DNA of 64,000 nucleotides from Streptosporangium album (lineage in GTDB: Bacteria; Actinomycetota; Actinomycetes; Streptosporangiales; Streptosporangiaceae): the NCBI RefSeq assembly GCF_014203795.1, contig NZ_JACHJU010000006.1:62001-126000 (forward strand), given 5' to 3'. This document shows, piece after piece, positions 16,370 to 24,697 of the stretch (position 1 is the stretch's first letter; each line of letters opens with the position of its first letter). The translations under genes were made by a program, and so were the position numbers. The notes beneath the pieces are model-generated. The model saw only the letters and a list, made by a program, of their open reading frames with translations, was not told the DNA's origin and did not search any database.

Positions 16370-17335
16370 TCATGACCGCGTTCGGGCTTGATCCTCCACC
16401 AGGGCGGCGAAACCGTCGAGATGGCGTGCAAGGCCGTACTCGAACAGTCCGTCCAGGTCCGACGCCGTTTCCTCTGGAATCGTGGCCAGCAGTGGGAATC
16501 GTCCGCTGTCGAGGAGTTCATCGGCCCGCTTCCGCTGTGCCAGCCACCACTGGGCGAGCGTCACACCGGTCTCCTGCTCCGCTTCGACCTCATCCGCCAT
16601 GGGCAGAGCAACGGTGACGACCAGTGCGTGCAGCGTGAGTGCCTCGCGAATCCGTGTCGTCATGGGCAGCCCAAGCCCGTCGAGTGCGCGCAGGGTCCAC
16701 TCGGTGTGGGCCATCACGTTGGGCACGAGCAACGGGCGAGTGAACGAGACGGCCCTGGGCAGCCAGAGGTGTCGCCGGCACAGCTCCCATTGCCGGCGGG
16801 AGATCAATTCGAGCTTGGCTCGCCATCCCTGTGGCCCCGGGATGGGTAGCTCTGGTTCACCGAAGGCTTCGTCGACCATCTGTGTCACCAGTTCGTCTTT
16901 GTTCGCCACGTGCCGATACAGCGACATCGGACCGACGCCGAGTTCGGCCGCGAGTCGCCGCATGGACACGGCGTCGAGTCCCTCGATGTCGGCGATCGCG
17001 ATGGCGGTGCGGAGAACGTGCTTGCGGTTCAGTGCCTGCTTGGCGACACCGGCCTGCCGCGGTCTGGGTGACGTGGTCAGGCTGACCGGCTGCTTGTGGC
17101 TCGTGCGTGCGCTGACCACCGTGCCGGAACCGACCTTCGCTTCGACCAGGCCCTCGTCGCGGAGAGCCGCCATCACTTTGGTTGCGGTCGCGACCGCGAC
17201 GCCCCATCGCTGGGCGATCTGCCGGATGGAAGGCATCCGATCACCGGGCCGCAGGTCGCCGGTCAGGATCCGGGCACGGATCTCCGCGGCGATCCGCCGG
17301 TATGGCGGATCCGGTCGCTGCGCTGACGACGGCAT
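16370..17335 (-). CDS. GntR-TetR fusion transcriptional regulator
   Basis: This 321-residue protein has two DNA-binding modules. Residues about 8-75 are a GntR winged helix (IAAEIRARILTGDLRPGDRM, IAQRWGVAVATATKVMAAL, GSGTVVS). Residues about 100-160 are a TetR helix-turn-helix (IADIEGLDAVSMRRLAAELG, MSLYRHVANKDEL), followed by the TetR C-terminal ligand domain (TetR_C type, WLPRAVSFTRPLL). Such fusions are known in actinomycetes. It is divergent from a GNAT gene, and two identical 11-base direct repeats lie between them, 20 bases apart. It may repress the acetyltransferase and hydrolase genes; the ligand is unknown. Confidence 0.85.
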   Translation of the reverse strand: MPSSAQRPDPPYRRIAAEIRARILTGDLRPGDRMPSIRQIAQRWGVAVATATKVMAALRDEGLVEAKVGSGTVVSARTSHKQPVSLTTSPRPRQAGVAKQALNRKHVLRTAIAIADIEGLDAVSMRRLAAELGVGPMSLYRHVANKDELVTQMVDEAFGEPELPIPGPQGWRAKLELISRRQWELCRRHLWLPRAVSFTRPLLVPNVMAHTEWTLRALDGLGLPMTTRIREALTLHALVVTVALPMADEVEAEQETGVTLAQWWLAQRKRADELLDSGRFPLLATIPEETASDLDGLFEYGLARHLDGFAALVEDQARTRS

Positions 17336-17378
17336 GGGAGCCCCCGATCTATTGGTGAGGTCGTTGCCTTCCGGCAGT

Positions 17379-17409
17379 GTACTAGTTCAGCTTCTACAGT
17401 ACTAGTTCA
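17379..17409. promoter_or_regulatory. Direct repeats, candidate operator of the GntR-TetR regulator
   Basis: GTACTAGTTCA occurs at 17379-17389 and again at 17399-17409, exactly 20 bases apart (about two helical turns). They lie between the regulator start (17335) and the acetyltransferase start (17472). The spacing suits a dimer of dimers or a two-headed protein. Confidence 0.6.
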
Positions 17410-17471
17410 CTTTGGCTACTCAAATGACTAAATAAACGCCACTTCTTCGGCAGTGTCGATACTCTGTACGC

Positions 17472-18083
17472 ATGACAGCAGATACGCCGTACGCATCTGT
17501 GCGGCAGGTGGATGACGCAGACCAGCAGACGGTGTTGGACATCCTCACCGAGGCGTTCATGAACGATCCCGTCGCCTGCTGGCTCTTCCCCGAGGTCGGC
17601 GAACGAGGTCGTCTCCAGTCGCACTTCTACCGCCCTCTGCTCGCCCGTCCCGCCGCCGAGACATACCTGGTCGGCCGTCACGAGGGTGCTTCGGTGTGGC
17701 TGACGTTGGCCGCAGGCCAGGCGCCCCATGAGGAGCACCCGGACGCGCCCGAGGCGGGCCTGAACTCGGTCTTCGGTGAGAGCGGCGCGCGGCTGCGGGC
17801 TCTGGGTCAGGCGCTGGCTCAACGGCACCCCGATCGCGGACCGCACCTCTACCTCCCGTGTATGGGGGTGGTCGGCGGGCGGCAGGGCGCCGGACTCGGC
17901 TCGGCGATGTTGCGGCACCGGCTGGCGCGAGCGGACGCCGACGGGCTCGCCGCGTATCTGGAAGCGGGTTCGCCCCGGAGTCGTGCCCTCTACCTGCGGC
18001 ACGGATTCGAGGATCTCGGCGAACCGGTTCGTGTGGCGGACAGCCCGCTCCTGTGGCCGATGTGGCGCCAACCGCGCCGTTGA
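17472..18083 (+). CDS. GNAT family N-acetyltransferase
   Basis: This 203-residue protein has the acetyl-CoA-binding motif A (LPCMGVVGGRQGAGLGSAML, about residues 126-145, with Q-x-x-G-x-G/A) and the late LYLRHGFE motif near residue 176 that closes the GNAT fold. The substrate is unknown; relatives acetylate small amines or antibiotics. It is the first gene after the GntR-TetR operator, and a hydrolase gene follows 106 bases later. The ATG at 17472 lacks a strong ribosome site, so translation may be near-leaderless. Confidence 0.85.
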   Translation: MTADTPYASVRQVDDADQQTVLDILTEAFMNDPVACWLFPEVGERGRLQSHFYRPLLARPAAETYLVGRHEGASVWLTLAAGQAPHEEHPDAPEAGLNSVFGESGARLRALGQALAQRHPDRGPHLYLPCMGVVGGRQGAGLGSAMLRHRLARADADGLAAYLEAGSPRSRALYLRHGFEDLGEPVRVADSPLLWPMWRQPRR

Positions 18084-18189
18084 CCGCCGACGCACGACAA
18101 CGCCGCCGACTCGCACCACCCGTCCGGCCACCCTCGCTCAACCGGCAGAACCCAACAGACAACCCAACAGGCACAAAGGGAGAACCTCA

Positions 18190-19140
18190 ATGACAACGAA
18201 CCATGAAGCAGACGCCAGCGGTGTCAGCGAACTCGGCAAGACGCCGCTGCACGACACCGCGACCGCCACGGCCGATCACGACGGTGATCGGCGACCGCCG
18301 ACCCTGGTGTTCATCCACGGCACCAACGCCCCGTCGTACATGTGGTCGGGGCTGATCAACGAACTCACCCTGCGCGGGCACCGGAGCGTGTCCGTCGACC
18401 TTCCGGGACACGGCGACGAAGCGTTCATCCCCCGTGCCTACCAGGCTCCGCAAGACCTCCAGGCGCTGGCAACCGAACCGTCGCCGCTCGCCGAGTTCAC
18501 CATCGACGACTATGTCGAGCGCGTCGTGGATGTGGTGCGCCGCGCCCGCCGCCACGGGCCCGTGATCCTTGTCGGCGCCAGCCAGGGCGGCGTCACCGTG
18601 AGCAGGGTCGGCAACGCCGTCCCCGACCTGCTCGATCGGGTTGTCTACGTCGCGGCGTACTGCTGCGTGGACCTGCCGAACATGACCGCCTATCTCGCCA
18701 CGCCGGAGAACGGCGACAGCCTGCTCCCCCAAGTGACCCAGGCGCTGGTTGCCGATCCAGCGATCCTGGGGGTGAGCCGGGTCAACTGGCGCTCGGCCGA
18801 CCCGTCGGTGTTCGACGGCATCAAGCAGTGCCTTGCCGGCGACTTCACCGACGAGGCGGTGAGCCGGCTGCTCCACACGCTCGAGCCGGACGAGACCGCC
18901 GGCATTCCCCTGGCTGAAGCGCGGGGCGAAGCGCAGACCTGGGGCCGGATCCCCCGGACGTATGTGCGCTTCACCCTCGACCGGCTGATTCCCCTGGCGC
19001 TGCAAGACCGATTCATCAACGAGGCCGACCGCCTCACTCCGGACAACCCGACTGACGTGCGAAGCGTCGCGGCACCCCATGTCGGCCCGTTCAGCCGGCC
19101 CGTACTGGTGGAGATCTTCGCCGAGCTCGCCGGCCGCTGA
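18190..19140 (+). CDS. Alpha/beta hydrolase, EstC/hydroxynitrile-lyase-like
   Basis: This 316-residue protein has the alpha/beta hydrolase oxyanion motif FIHGTNAPSYMW (about residues 39-50), the nucleophile elbow VGASQGG (Ser near 128), and a likely catalytic His in APHVGPFSRPVL near the C-terminus. It resembles the small cytosolic esterases and hydroxynitrile-lyase-like hydrolases found in actinomycetes. The ATG at 18190 was chosen over the longer upstream frame, which reads through the acetyltransferase gene. It shares direction with the acetyltransferase and may be under the same regulator. An internal stretch about residues 80-100 is lid-like. Confidence 0.82.
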   Translation: MTTNHEADASGVSELGKTPLHDTATATADHDGDRRPPTLVFIHGTNAPSYMWSGLINELTLRGHRSVSVDLPGHGDEAFIPRAYQAPQDLQALATEPSPLAEFTIDDYVERVVDVVRRARRHGPVILVGASQGGVTVSRVGNAVPDLLDRVVYVAAYCCVDLPNMTAYLATPENGDSLLPQVTQALVADPAILGVSRVNWRSADPSVFDGIKQCLAGDFTDEAVSRLLHTLEPDETAGIPLAEARGEAQTWGRIPRTYVRFTLDRLIPLALQDRFINEADRLTPDNPTDVRSVAAPHVGPFSRPVLVEIFAELAGR

Positions 19141-19159
19141 CCCGGCGCGCACTCCGAAA

Positions 19160-19263
19160 CGGCCGGCCGGGTCGGGCGCGCCGTCCGGCCACCGCTCGTC
19201 GACGAGCCTGCTCATAGGCACGGGATGACGGGCCTGGATGAGCAGCGCGGCGAGCACGGTGCG
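19160..19263 (-). pseudogene. Fragment of a SARP/BTAD-type activator
   Basis: In one minus-strand frame the segment TVLAALLIQARHPVP followed by MSRLVDERWPDGAPD matches the start of SARP family activators (DnrI/AfsR type), just before the winged-helix core. Nothing of the rest remains, and the adjoining amidohydrolase gene begins right beside it. It is a relic, about 35 residues long. Confidence 0.5.
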
Positions 19264-19269
19264 GCGTGA

Positions 19270-20481
19270 TCAAGCTGAGACGACCTCGCCCGCCTGGACG
19301 ATGTGGCGGATGCGCTCGGGCTCGGCGAGCACGCCGATGTCCCGCAGCGGGTCGCCGTCGAGCACGAGCAGATCGGCGTGCGCGCCCACGGACAGGGTGC
19401 CGATCTCGCCTGCCATGCCGACCAGTTCGGCGGCGTTGACCGTGGCCGCGCGCAGGACGTCGAGCGGCTGCTGGACCTCGCCGCGCAGGCGAAACTCGTG
19501 GTTCTGGTGCCGGTGCATGCCGCCCAGCAGGTCGGTGCCGTAGACGAGCCGCACGCCCCCGCGGGCCGCGCGTTCCAGCGCCAGGAGGCCCGCGCCGAGC
19601 ACGTCGTCGACCTTGCGCCAGCTCGACTCGGGCAGTCCGAACGCCATGCCCTCCTCCTTGAGCGCCCAGTAGGTCACCAGGGTCGGCACGAGGTAGGCGT
19701 CCTGCTCCAGGAACAGCTCGACGCTGCTGTCGTCGATCAGGTTGCCGTGCTCGATGGAGCGTACGCCCGCCTCGAGGGCGCGGTTGACGGCGCGCGCGGT
19801 ATAGGCGTGCGCGGCCACGTAGCGGTTGGCGGCCGCGGCCTCCTCGACGATCGCGCGGAGCTCGTCCATGGAGTACTGGGTGGAGTCGATGCGGTCGGTC
19901 GGGGAGGCCACGCCGCCGGAGGCCATGACCTTGATGTGGTGGGCGCCCTTGCGCAACTCGTCACGCGCGGCGGCTCGCACGGCGTCCACGCCGTCGGCGA
20001 CGCGGCCGACACCGGCGCAGCACGGGTGATCGTCCTGCTGGTTCACGCCCCGGCCACGGAAGTCGGCGTGGCCGCCGGTCTGGCTCAGTCCCTTGCCGCA
20101 GAACAGCAGCCGCGGACCCCGGACCAGGCCCTCGGCCTGGGCGTCGGCGAGGCCGAAGTCCGCGCCGGAGGCGTCGCGTACGGTGGTGAAGCCGCGGTCG
20201 AGCATCTGGCTCATGATCCGGGCGCTGTGCGCGGCGACGTACGACGGCGACATGGACCCGAGGGAGCCGAGGTCGGCGGACGCGGCGGTGACGTGCACGT
20301 GCGCGTCGATGAGGCCGGGCACGACGCTGGCGCCCGCGACATCGACCACCCGGGTGCCCTCGGGCGCGGCCAGCCCGGGGCCCGCCTCCACGATGCGGCC
20401 GTCCTCGCAGCGCAGATCGCCCTCGGCGTACTCGCCGGTGGTCACGTCGAGCAGCAGCGCGTTGCGCAGCAGCAGGCTCAC
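19270..20481 (-). CDS. Amidohydrolase, prolidase/imidazolonepropionase-like
   Basis: This 403-residue metal-dependent hydrolase of the amidohydrolase superfamily has the HVHVTAA metal motif near residue 61. HHIKVMASGG near residue 182 holds the probable carboxylated lysine, two further His lie in AAHAY and SIEHGN, and the catalytic Asp is in VYGTDLLGG near 318. The group includes Xaa-Pro and Xaa-Arg dipeptidases and other cyclic-amide hydrolases; the substrate is not certain. It overlaps the GAF gene upstream by four bases and so belongs to the MFS-GAF-amidohydrolase operon, probably for uptake and breakdown of an amide or dipeptide-like compound. Confidence 0.87.
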   Translation of the reverse strand: MSLLLRNALLLDVTTGEYAEGDLRCEDGRIVEAGPGLAAPEGTRVVDVAGASVVPGLIDAHVHVTAASADLGSLGSMSPSYVAAHSARIMSQMLDRGFTTVRDASGADFGLADAQAEGLVRGPRLLFCGKGLSQTGGHADFRGRGVNQQDDHPCCAGVGRVADGVDAVRAAARDELRKGAHHIKVMASGGVASPTDRIDSTQYSMDELRAIVEEAAAANRYVAAHAYTARAVNRALEAGVRSIEHGNLIDDSSVELFLEQDAYLVPTLVTYWALKEEGMAFGLPESSWRKVDDVLGAGLLALERAARGGVRLVYGTDLLGGMHRHQNHEFRLRGEVQQPLDVLRAATVNAAELVGMAGEIGTLSVGAHADLLVLDGDPLRDIGVLAEPERIRHIVQAGEVVSA

Positions 20482-20918
20482 TTTTCGCCCTCCCGTACAG
20501 CGGCGCGCAGCGCGGGCACGGCGAGCCGTGCGAGGGACGCGGCGGCGGCGACCGACTCCTCGTCGTAATTCCCCTCGGCGTCAAGGATGTTGAGCACCCC
20601 GAGGACCTCCCCTCCGTCGATGACGGGCACGTTGATGATGGAGCCGCAGCCCAGGCTCTCGATCAGCTCGTGGTCGGCGAAGATCTCCCGTACAGCGGCC
20701 CGGTCGGGGCCGAAGTACGGCTGGCCCGCCTCGATGCACCGGGCAATCCAGCCCTGGGCGACCTCGACGGTCTTCTCCCCGCCCACCGGATACTGTTCCG
20801 GGTGGCTGCTGTGCGCCCGGCGCAGTGCGCGGCGCCCGGGAATCCAGGCGAGGACCGTGAACAGCCGTACTCCCAGCTCCCGCCGTACGGTCGCCTCCAG
20901 TTCGTCCAGGCCGGTCAT
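20478..20918 (-). CDS. GAF-domain protein
   Basis: This 146-residue protein consists almost wholly of one GAF domain (about residues 8-140), with Cys91 in LGCGSIINVPVID and a preserved GVLNILDAEG core. GAF domains bind small molecules; free methionine sulfoxide reductases use conserved Cys residues in this fold, but the Cys pattern here (Cys61, Cys91) is not diagnostic. Start and stop overlap the neighbouring genes by four bases on each side, so it is translated with the MFS transporter and amidohydrolase. It may sense the transported compound, or stabilise the hydrolase. Confidence 0.8.
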   Translation of the reverse strand: MTGLDELEATVRRELGVRLFTVLAWIPGRRALRRAHSSHPEQYPVGGEKTVEVAQGWIARCIEAGQPYFGPDRAAVREIFADHELIESLGCGSIINVPVIDGGEVLGVLNILDAEGNYDEESVAAAASLARLAVPALRAAVREGEK

Positions 20919-22297
20919 TTCATCGTCTCCTTCGTCACGTCGGCGTGTTCGGTCAGGTCTTCGAGGGATCGTCCGGCCGTGGCCAGGCCGAACACGAGCA
21001 CGCAGATCACCCCGGCCGCCAGCACCGCCGTGGTGAGGCCGAAGACGCCCGCGAAGCCCAGGCTCGCGGCGGACAGGCCGATGATCGTGGGCGCCAGGAT
21101 GCTGCCGACCCGGCCGAACGCGCTGGACAGGCCGGTGCCGGTGGCGCGGATCCAGGTGGGGAACACCTCGGGGGTGTACGAGTAGACGCCTGCGTACGTG
21201 CCGTTGAGGAAGAAGGACAGCACCGCTCCGGCCAGCGTGATGGTGACCGGGCTGTCCATCTGGGACAGCCAGAACGCGCTGACCGCCGAGCCGGACAGGT
21301 AGATCGCGATGGTGTTCTTGCGGTCCAGCCGCTCCGACAGCCAGGCGGCGGAGAAGTAGCCGGGAATCTGCGCCAGGTAGATGATGATCGAGAACTCGAA
21401 GCTCTTCGTCACCGTGATGCCGCGCTGCACGAGCAGGGTCGGAATCCAGGAGAAGAAGCCGTAGTAGGAGAACGTGATCACGAACCAGATCAGCCAGATG
21501 ACCGCGGTGCGCCTGGCCATGGCCGGGCTCCACAGGAACCGCAGGGCGTTGAACAGGTTCACCTTCGGCGTCTCCGTCGCGGGCCGGGCGGTGGTCTCCG
21601 GGACCGGCGGGAGCGGCTCGCCGACAGCCTGCTCGACGCGGCGTTCGAGATCGGCGACCACCGCCTCCGCCTCGTCCCGGCGGCCCTGTTGCAGCAGGTA
21701 GCGCGGCGATTCGGGCAGTGAGCGGCGCCACCACAGCAGCATCACGATCGGCAGCGCGGTGAGGAGCTGCGCGACGCGCCAGCCGCTGTCCATCGTCGGC
21801 ACCACGAACCGGCCGATCAGCGCGGCCATGACGAATCCGAACGAGAAGAACCCGGCCAGCGCGCCGATGAACCAGCCGCGCCGGCTGGCGGGCACGAACT
21901 CCGACAGGAACGGCGCGATGATCGCGCTCTCCGCGCCCGCTCCTGCCCCGGCCAGCACCCTGGCCACCAGGAACACCTCGTAGTTCGGGGCGAACGCGGC
22001 GATGACGGAGAAGACGGCGTAGAAGGCCAGCGCGTACATCATGACCTTCTTGCGGCCGATGCGGTCGCCGAGCAGGCCCGCGATGGTCGCGCCGAAGAGG
22101 AACCCGAACGGTGTCGCGGACCCGATGAGGCCGAGCTGGCCGTTGCCGAGCCCCCACACCTCCTGAGCGCTGGGCAGCAGGAATGCGACCACGGCCGAGT
22201 CCATGCCGTCGAAGGTGTAGCCGAGGCCGCCGATCAGCAGCAGCAGGTAGTGCGGACGGCTCAGTGGAAGCCGGTCCAGACGGGCCAGCAAGGTCAT
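20915..22297 (-). CDS. MFS transporter of the NiaP/aromatic-acid symporter type
   Basis: This 460-residue membrane transporter has twelve helices. The Asp-containing YTFDGMDSAVVAFLLP in helix 1 and the GDRIGRKKVM signature between helices 2 and 3 (near residue 80) mark the sugar-porter/aromatic-acid:proton symporter branch. RRSLPESPRYLL near residue 195 begins the long central loop. It opens the operon and is divergent from the RpiR regulator, with twin operator-like repeats between them. The likely cargo is an organic acid or amide processed by the amidohydrolase downstream. Confidence 0.88.
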   Translation of the reverse strand: MTLLARLDRLPLSRPHYLLLLIGGLGYTFDGMDSAVVAFLLPSAQEVWGLGNGQLGLIGSATPFGFLFGATIAGLLGDRIGRKKVMMYALAFYAVFSVIAAFAPNYEVFLVARVLAGAGAGAESAIIAPFLSEFVPASRRGWFIGALAGFFSFGFVMAALIGRFVVPTMDSGWRVAQLLTALPIVMLLWWRRSLPESPRYLLQQGRRDEAEAVVADLERRVEQAVGEPLPPVPETTARPATETPKVNLFNALRFLWSPAMARRTAVIWLIWFVITFSYYGFFSWIPTLLVQRGITVTKSFEFSIIIYLAQIPGYFSAAWLSERLDRKNTIAIYLSGSAVSAFWLSQMDSPVTITLAGAVLSFFLNGTYAGVYSYTPEVFPTWIRATGTGLSSAFGRVGSILAPTIIGLSAASLGFAGVFGLTTAVLAAGVICVLVFGLATAGRSLEDLTEHADVTKETMK

Positions 22298-22340
22298 TGG
22301 CGCACCTTCCCCAGGTAGTGGCCCTGCAGTTCGATTTTCA

Positions 22341-22382
22341 GCAACCTATATTGCTTTTTGTATGAACTGCAATAGTCTTTGC
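22341..22382. promoter_or_regulatory. Two GCAA-N6-TTGC repeats, candidate RpiR operators
   Basis: GCAACCTATATTGC lies at 22341-22354 and GCAATAGTCTTTGC at 22369-22382. Both have the same half-sites and 6-base spacer, and their centres are 28 bases apart. They sit between the MFS start and the RpiR-type start. Confidence 0.6.
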
Positions 22383-22428
22383 ATAACGGGAAACGCGTAG
22401 CATGTCTCCGGGCGAGGGAGAGGATCAC

Positions 22429-23358
22429 GTGACAGAGCGCGCGCCGGACAGCTTCGAGGACTGGTTGCGCGCCCGCGTGCCCCAGCGCGGACTGCGCCCC
22501 AAGGCGGCCGCGGTGCTGGAGGTCCTCCTCTCGCAGCCGCGCCGGGCGTCGTTCGGGTCGGCGGCCGAGCTGGCCCACCTCGCGGGCGTGAACGTGGCGA
22601 CCGTGACCCGCACCGCCCAGGCGCTCGGGTTCACCGGATGGCCCGCGCTCCAGCAGGAGCTGCGCGCACGATACCTGTCGTCACTCAGCGCCGGCCAGGT
22701 CGCCGCCGAGCACAGCGGGACCGGCTCGCCCAGCTCCAGATCGCTCCGGCGCGACCTCGACAGCCTCGCGCTGCTCAACCGGCGGCTGGACGAGGCGGTG
22801 CTTCTCACGATCGCCGAGGCGATCGCCGCCGCCGGCCGTACCTTGATCGTCGCCGACGGCAGCTACGCCGCGGTCGGCCTGGCGCTCGCGCACAACGCGC
22901 GGCTGGCCGGCTACCCCGTCACGGCGGTCACCGCCGGCGACGCCGAGCTGGCGAACAGCGTGGCGGCGATCGGCGTCGGCGACGTACTGATCGCCATCAG
23001 CTTCTGGCGGCTGTATGAGAGCACGGTGCTGGCGGCCAACGTGGCGCGCTCGCGCGGCGTGCGGGTCTTCGCGCTGACCGACGCGGCGAGCCCCGCCCTG
23101 GCGGACGCGGCGGAAGCGGTGGTGATCGTGCCGGCCGAGGGGGTGGCGTTCTTCCCGTCGCTGACCGCCGGCATGGCCGTCGCCCAGGCGCTGGTCACCC
23201 AGCTCGCCGCCGTGGACCCGGGGCGCACCGGCGTCTCCATCGAGGCGGCCGAGGGCATGTGGGCGACGTTCGGCCTGCTGCACCGCCGTCCCGCACCGGC
23301 GGCCTCCGCAGGCAGGCCGGCAAAGGTCCAGCGAGCCGGTGAGGCCGCGCAGGGCTGA
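22429..23358 (+). CDS. RpiR/MurR family regulator (HTH plus SIS domain)
   Basis: This 309-residue regulator has an N-terminal HTH_6 domain (about residues 5-80, ASFGSAAELAHLAGVNVATV and TRTAQALGFTGWPALQQEL in parts) and a C-terminal SIS sugar-isomerase-like domain (about 110-280, with TLIVADGSYAAVG and GVGDVLIAISFWR). SIS domains in this family sense phosphosugars or related ligands. The GTG at 22429 was chosen because GGGAGAGGA directly precedes it; an ATG 27 bases upstream is weaker. It is divergent from the MFS-GAF-amidohydrolase operon and is its probable regulator. Confidence 0.87.
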   Translation: MTERAPDSFEDWLRARVPQRGLRPKAAAVLEVLLSQPRRASFGSAAELAHLAGVNVATVTRTAQALGFTGWPALQQELRARYLSSLSAGQVAAEHSGTGSPSSRSLRRDLDSLALLNRRLDEAVLLTIAEAIAAAGRTLIVADGSYAAVGLALAHNARLAGYPVTAVTAGDAELANSVAAIGVGDVLIAISFWRLYESTVLAANVARSRGVRVFALTDAASPALADAAEAVVIVPAEGVAFFPSLTAGMAVAQALVTQLAAVDPGRTGVSIEAAEGMWATFGLLHRRPAPAASAGRPAKVQRAGEAAQG

Positions 23359-23438
23359 GATCCGTATCATCCGGCCCGCGCGGGCGCCGGCAGGCCAGGC
23401 CGCGGATCCCGCCCGTCGCCGAGCAGGTGAACCGGCTG

Positions 23439-23725
23439 TCAGGCGGAGAGCTGGTCCAGCGCGCTGAGCAGGGAGGCGATGCTCCGGTCGCGGAGGGGGG
23501 CGTAGTCCTCCTCCGCGACCGGCGGGGGCCGTTCTCCACCAGAATGATCAACGCGAGGTGGAGGCGGTAAAGGGCGATCCGGGTGCGGGCGGAGCGGGTG
23601 AACTCCACGACGCCGCCCGCCGCCCGGTAGCCCGCCACGATCTCGTCGGTCTCCGCCGGCTCGCCGAAGATCGTCGGCGCGTCGAGCTCGGCGGCGGTGA
23701 GCGGGCGCTTGGTGTTGCTGTCCAT
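23439..23725 (-). pseudogene. Frameshifted remnant resembling an aminoglycoside-phosphotransferase C-terminus
   Basis: From the ATG at 23725 the sense frame reads PTIFGEPAETDEIVAGYR and RIALYRLHLALIILVENGP, the helical C-terminal end of APH/choline-kinase-like proteins. The frame is then lost near 23525, and the sense resumes in another frame as VAEEDYAPLRDRSIASLL to a stop at 23439. The kinase core is missing. It is a decayed fragment directly downstream of the mutarotase gene. Confidence 0.5.
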
Positions 23726-23732
23726 CGCCGCC

Positions 23733-24629
23733 TCAGATCGGGGAGATCGTCCAGGAGGTCTCGACCTTGTCGCCGGGCTGCAGCACGATCAGGTCGGTGC
23801 CGGAGTTGAAGGCGTCCGGCGGGCAGGTCATCGGCTCGACGGCCAGCCCCTGGAAGTCGAGCACCGTCCCCGTGCACACCTGGACCCAGGGCAGGACCGA
23901 GGCGTCCCAGCGGATCTCGACCCCGCCGTCCGGGCCGTTCACCCGGACCCGGACCAGCCCGTCGGCGTCCGCGAGGAGTCCGGTGAAGGCGTGGTCCACG
24001 GCGGTGCCGCCGACCGTCCGTGCGGTCGTGAAGTCGTACGGCGTGCCGGAGACGTCCTCCAGGGAGCGGGGCAGCAGCCGGTCGTCCACCAGCAGCACCT
24101 TGGTCGCGGGCAGGTGCAGCTCGTAGTCCTCGACCCGCTCTCCCGCCAGCAGCCACGGGTGCGGGCCGCAGCCGTAGGGGGCGGGACCGTCGCCGAGGTT
24201 CTCGGCGGTCACCGTGGTGGTCAGCCCCTCGGACGTGAGGGAGTAGAGCACCTGCAGGGCGACGGTGAACGGGTAACCGGAGGAGGGGGTGATCGTGTGG
24301 GCCAGCCGTACGGAGCCGTGCTCGTCCTCCACGGCCAGCCACTCCACCGCCTCCCAGTCGACCCCGGCGACCAGCCCGTGCAGGGCGTTGCCCCTGTCCT
24401 CCTCGTTCGCCGTCAGCCGGTGGGCCCGGCCCTCGAAGGTGTAGGAGGCGTCGGCGATCCGGTTCGGCCAGGGGGCGAGGAGGGTGCCGCTGTAGTAGGG
24501 GATCGGGCCGTCCACCGGCCAGCTGGGCACCAGATCACGTTCGCCGTGGCGGAGCACGCGCAGGGCGGCGGACCATTCGGTGATCTCGGCGTGCAGGGTG
24601 CCGCTGCGGAGGGTGAACATCCGGGACAC
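23733..24629 (-). CDS. Aldose 1-epimerase family protein (mutarotase)
   Basis: This 298-residue enzyme interconverts alpha and beta anomers of hexoses. The beta-sandwich fold has the active-site His in GNALHGLV near residue 84, a second His in GCGPHPW near 157, and the catalytic Glu in AVEPMTCPPDAF near 270. Length and motifs fit the GalM-like family. It lies 68 bases downstream of cebR in the same direction and next to a beta-glucosidase, so a role in glucose release from cello-oligosaccharides is plausible. The start ATG at 24629 has only a weak Shine-Dalgarno. Confidence 0.87.
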   Translation of the reverse strand: MSRMFTLRSGTLHAEITEWSAALRVLRHGERDLVPSWPVDGPIPYYSGTLLAPWPNRIADASYTFEGRAHRLTANEEDRGNALHGLVAGVDWEAVEWLAVEDEHGSVRLAHTITPSSGYPFTVALQVLYSLTSEGLTTTVTAENLGDGPAPYGCGPHPWLLAGERVEDYELHLPATKVLLVDDRLLPRSLEDVSGTPYDFTTARTVGGTAVDHAFTGLLADADGLVRVRVNGPDGGVEIRWDASVLPWVQVCTGTVLDFQGLAVEPMTCPPDAFNSGTDLIVLQPGDKVETSWTISPI

Positions 24630-24697
24630 GGGGGTCCTTTCACCAGGAGGGAGAGTCGAACGTGATCGGATCGAAGGTATACGGGCCGGGGACCCTG

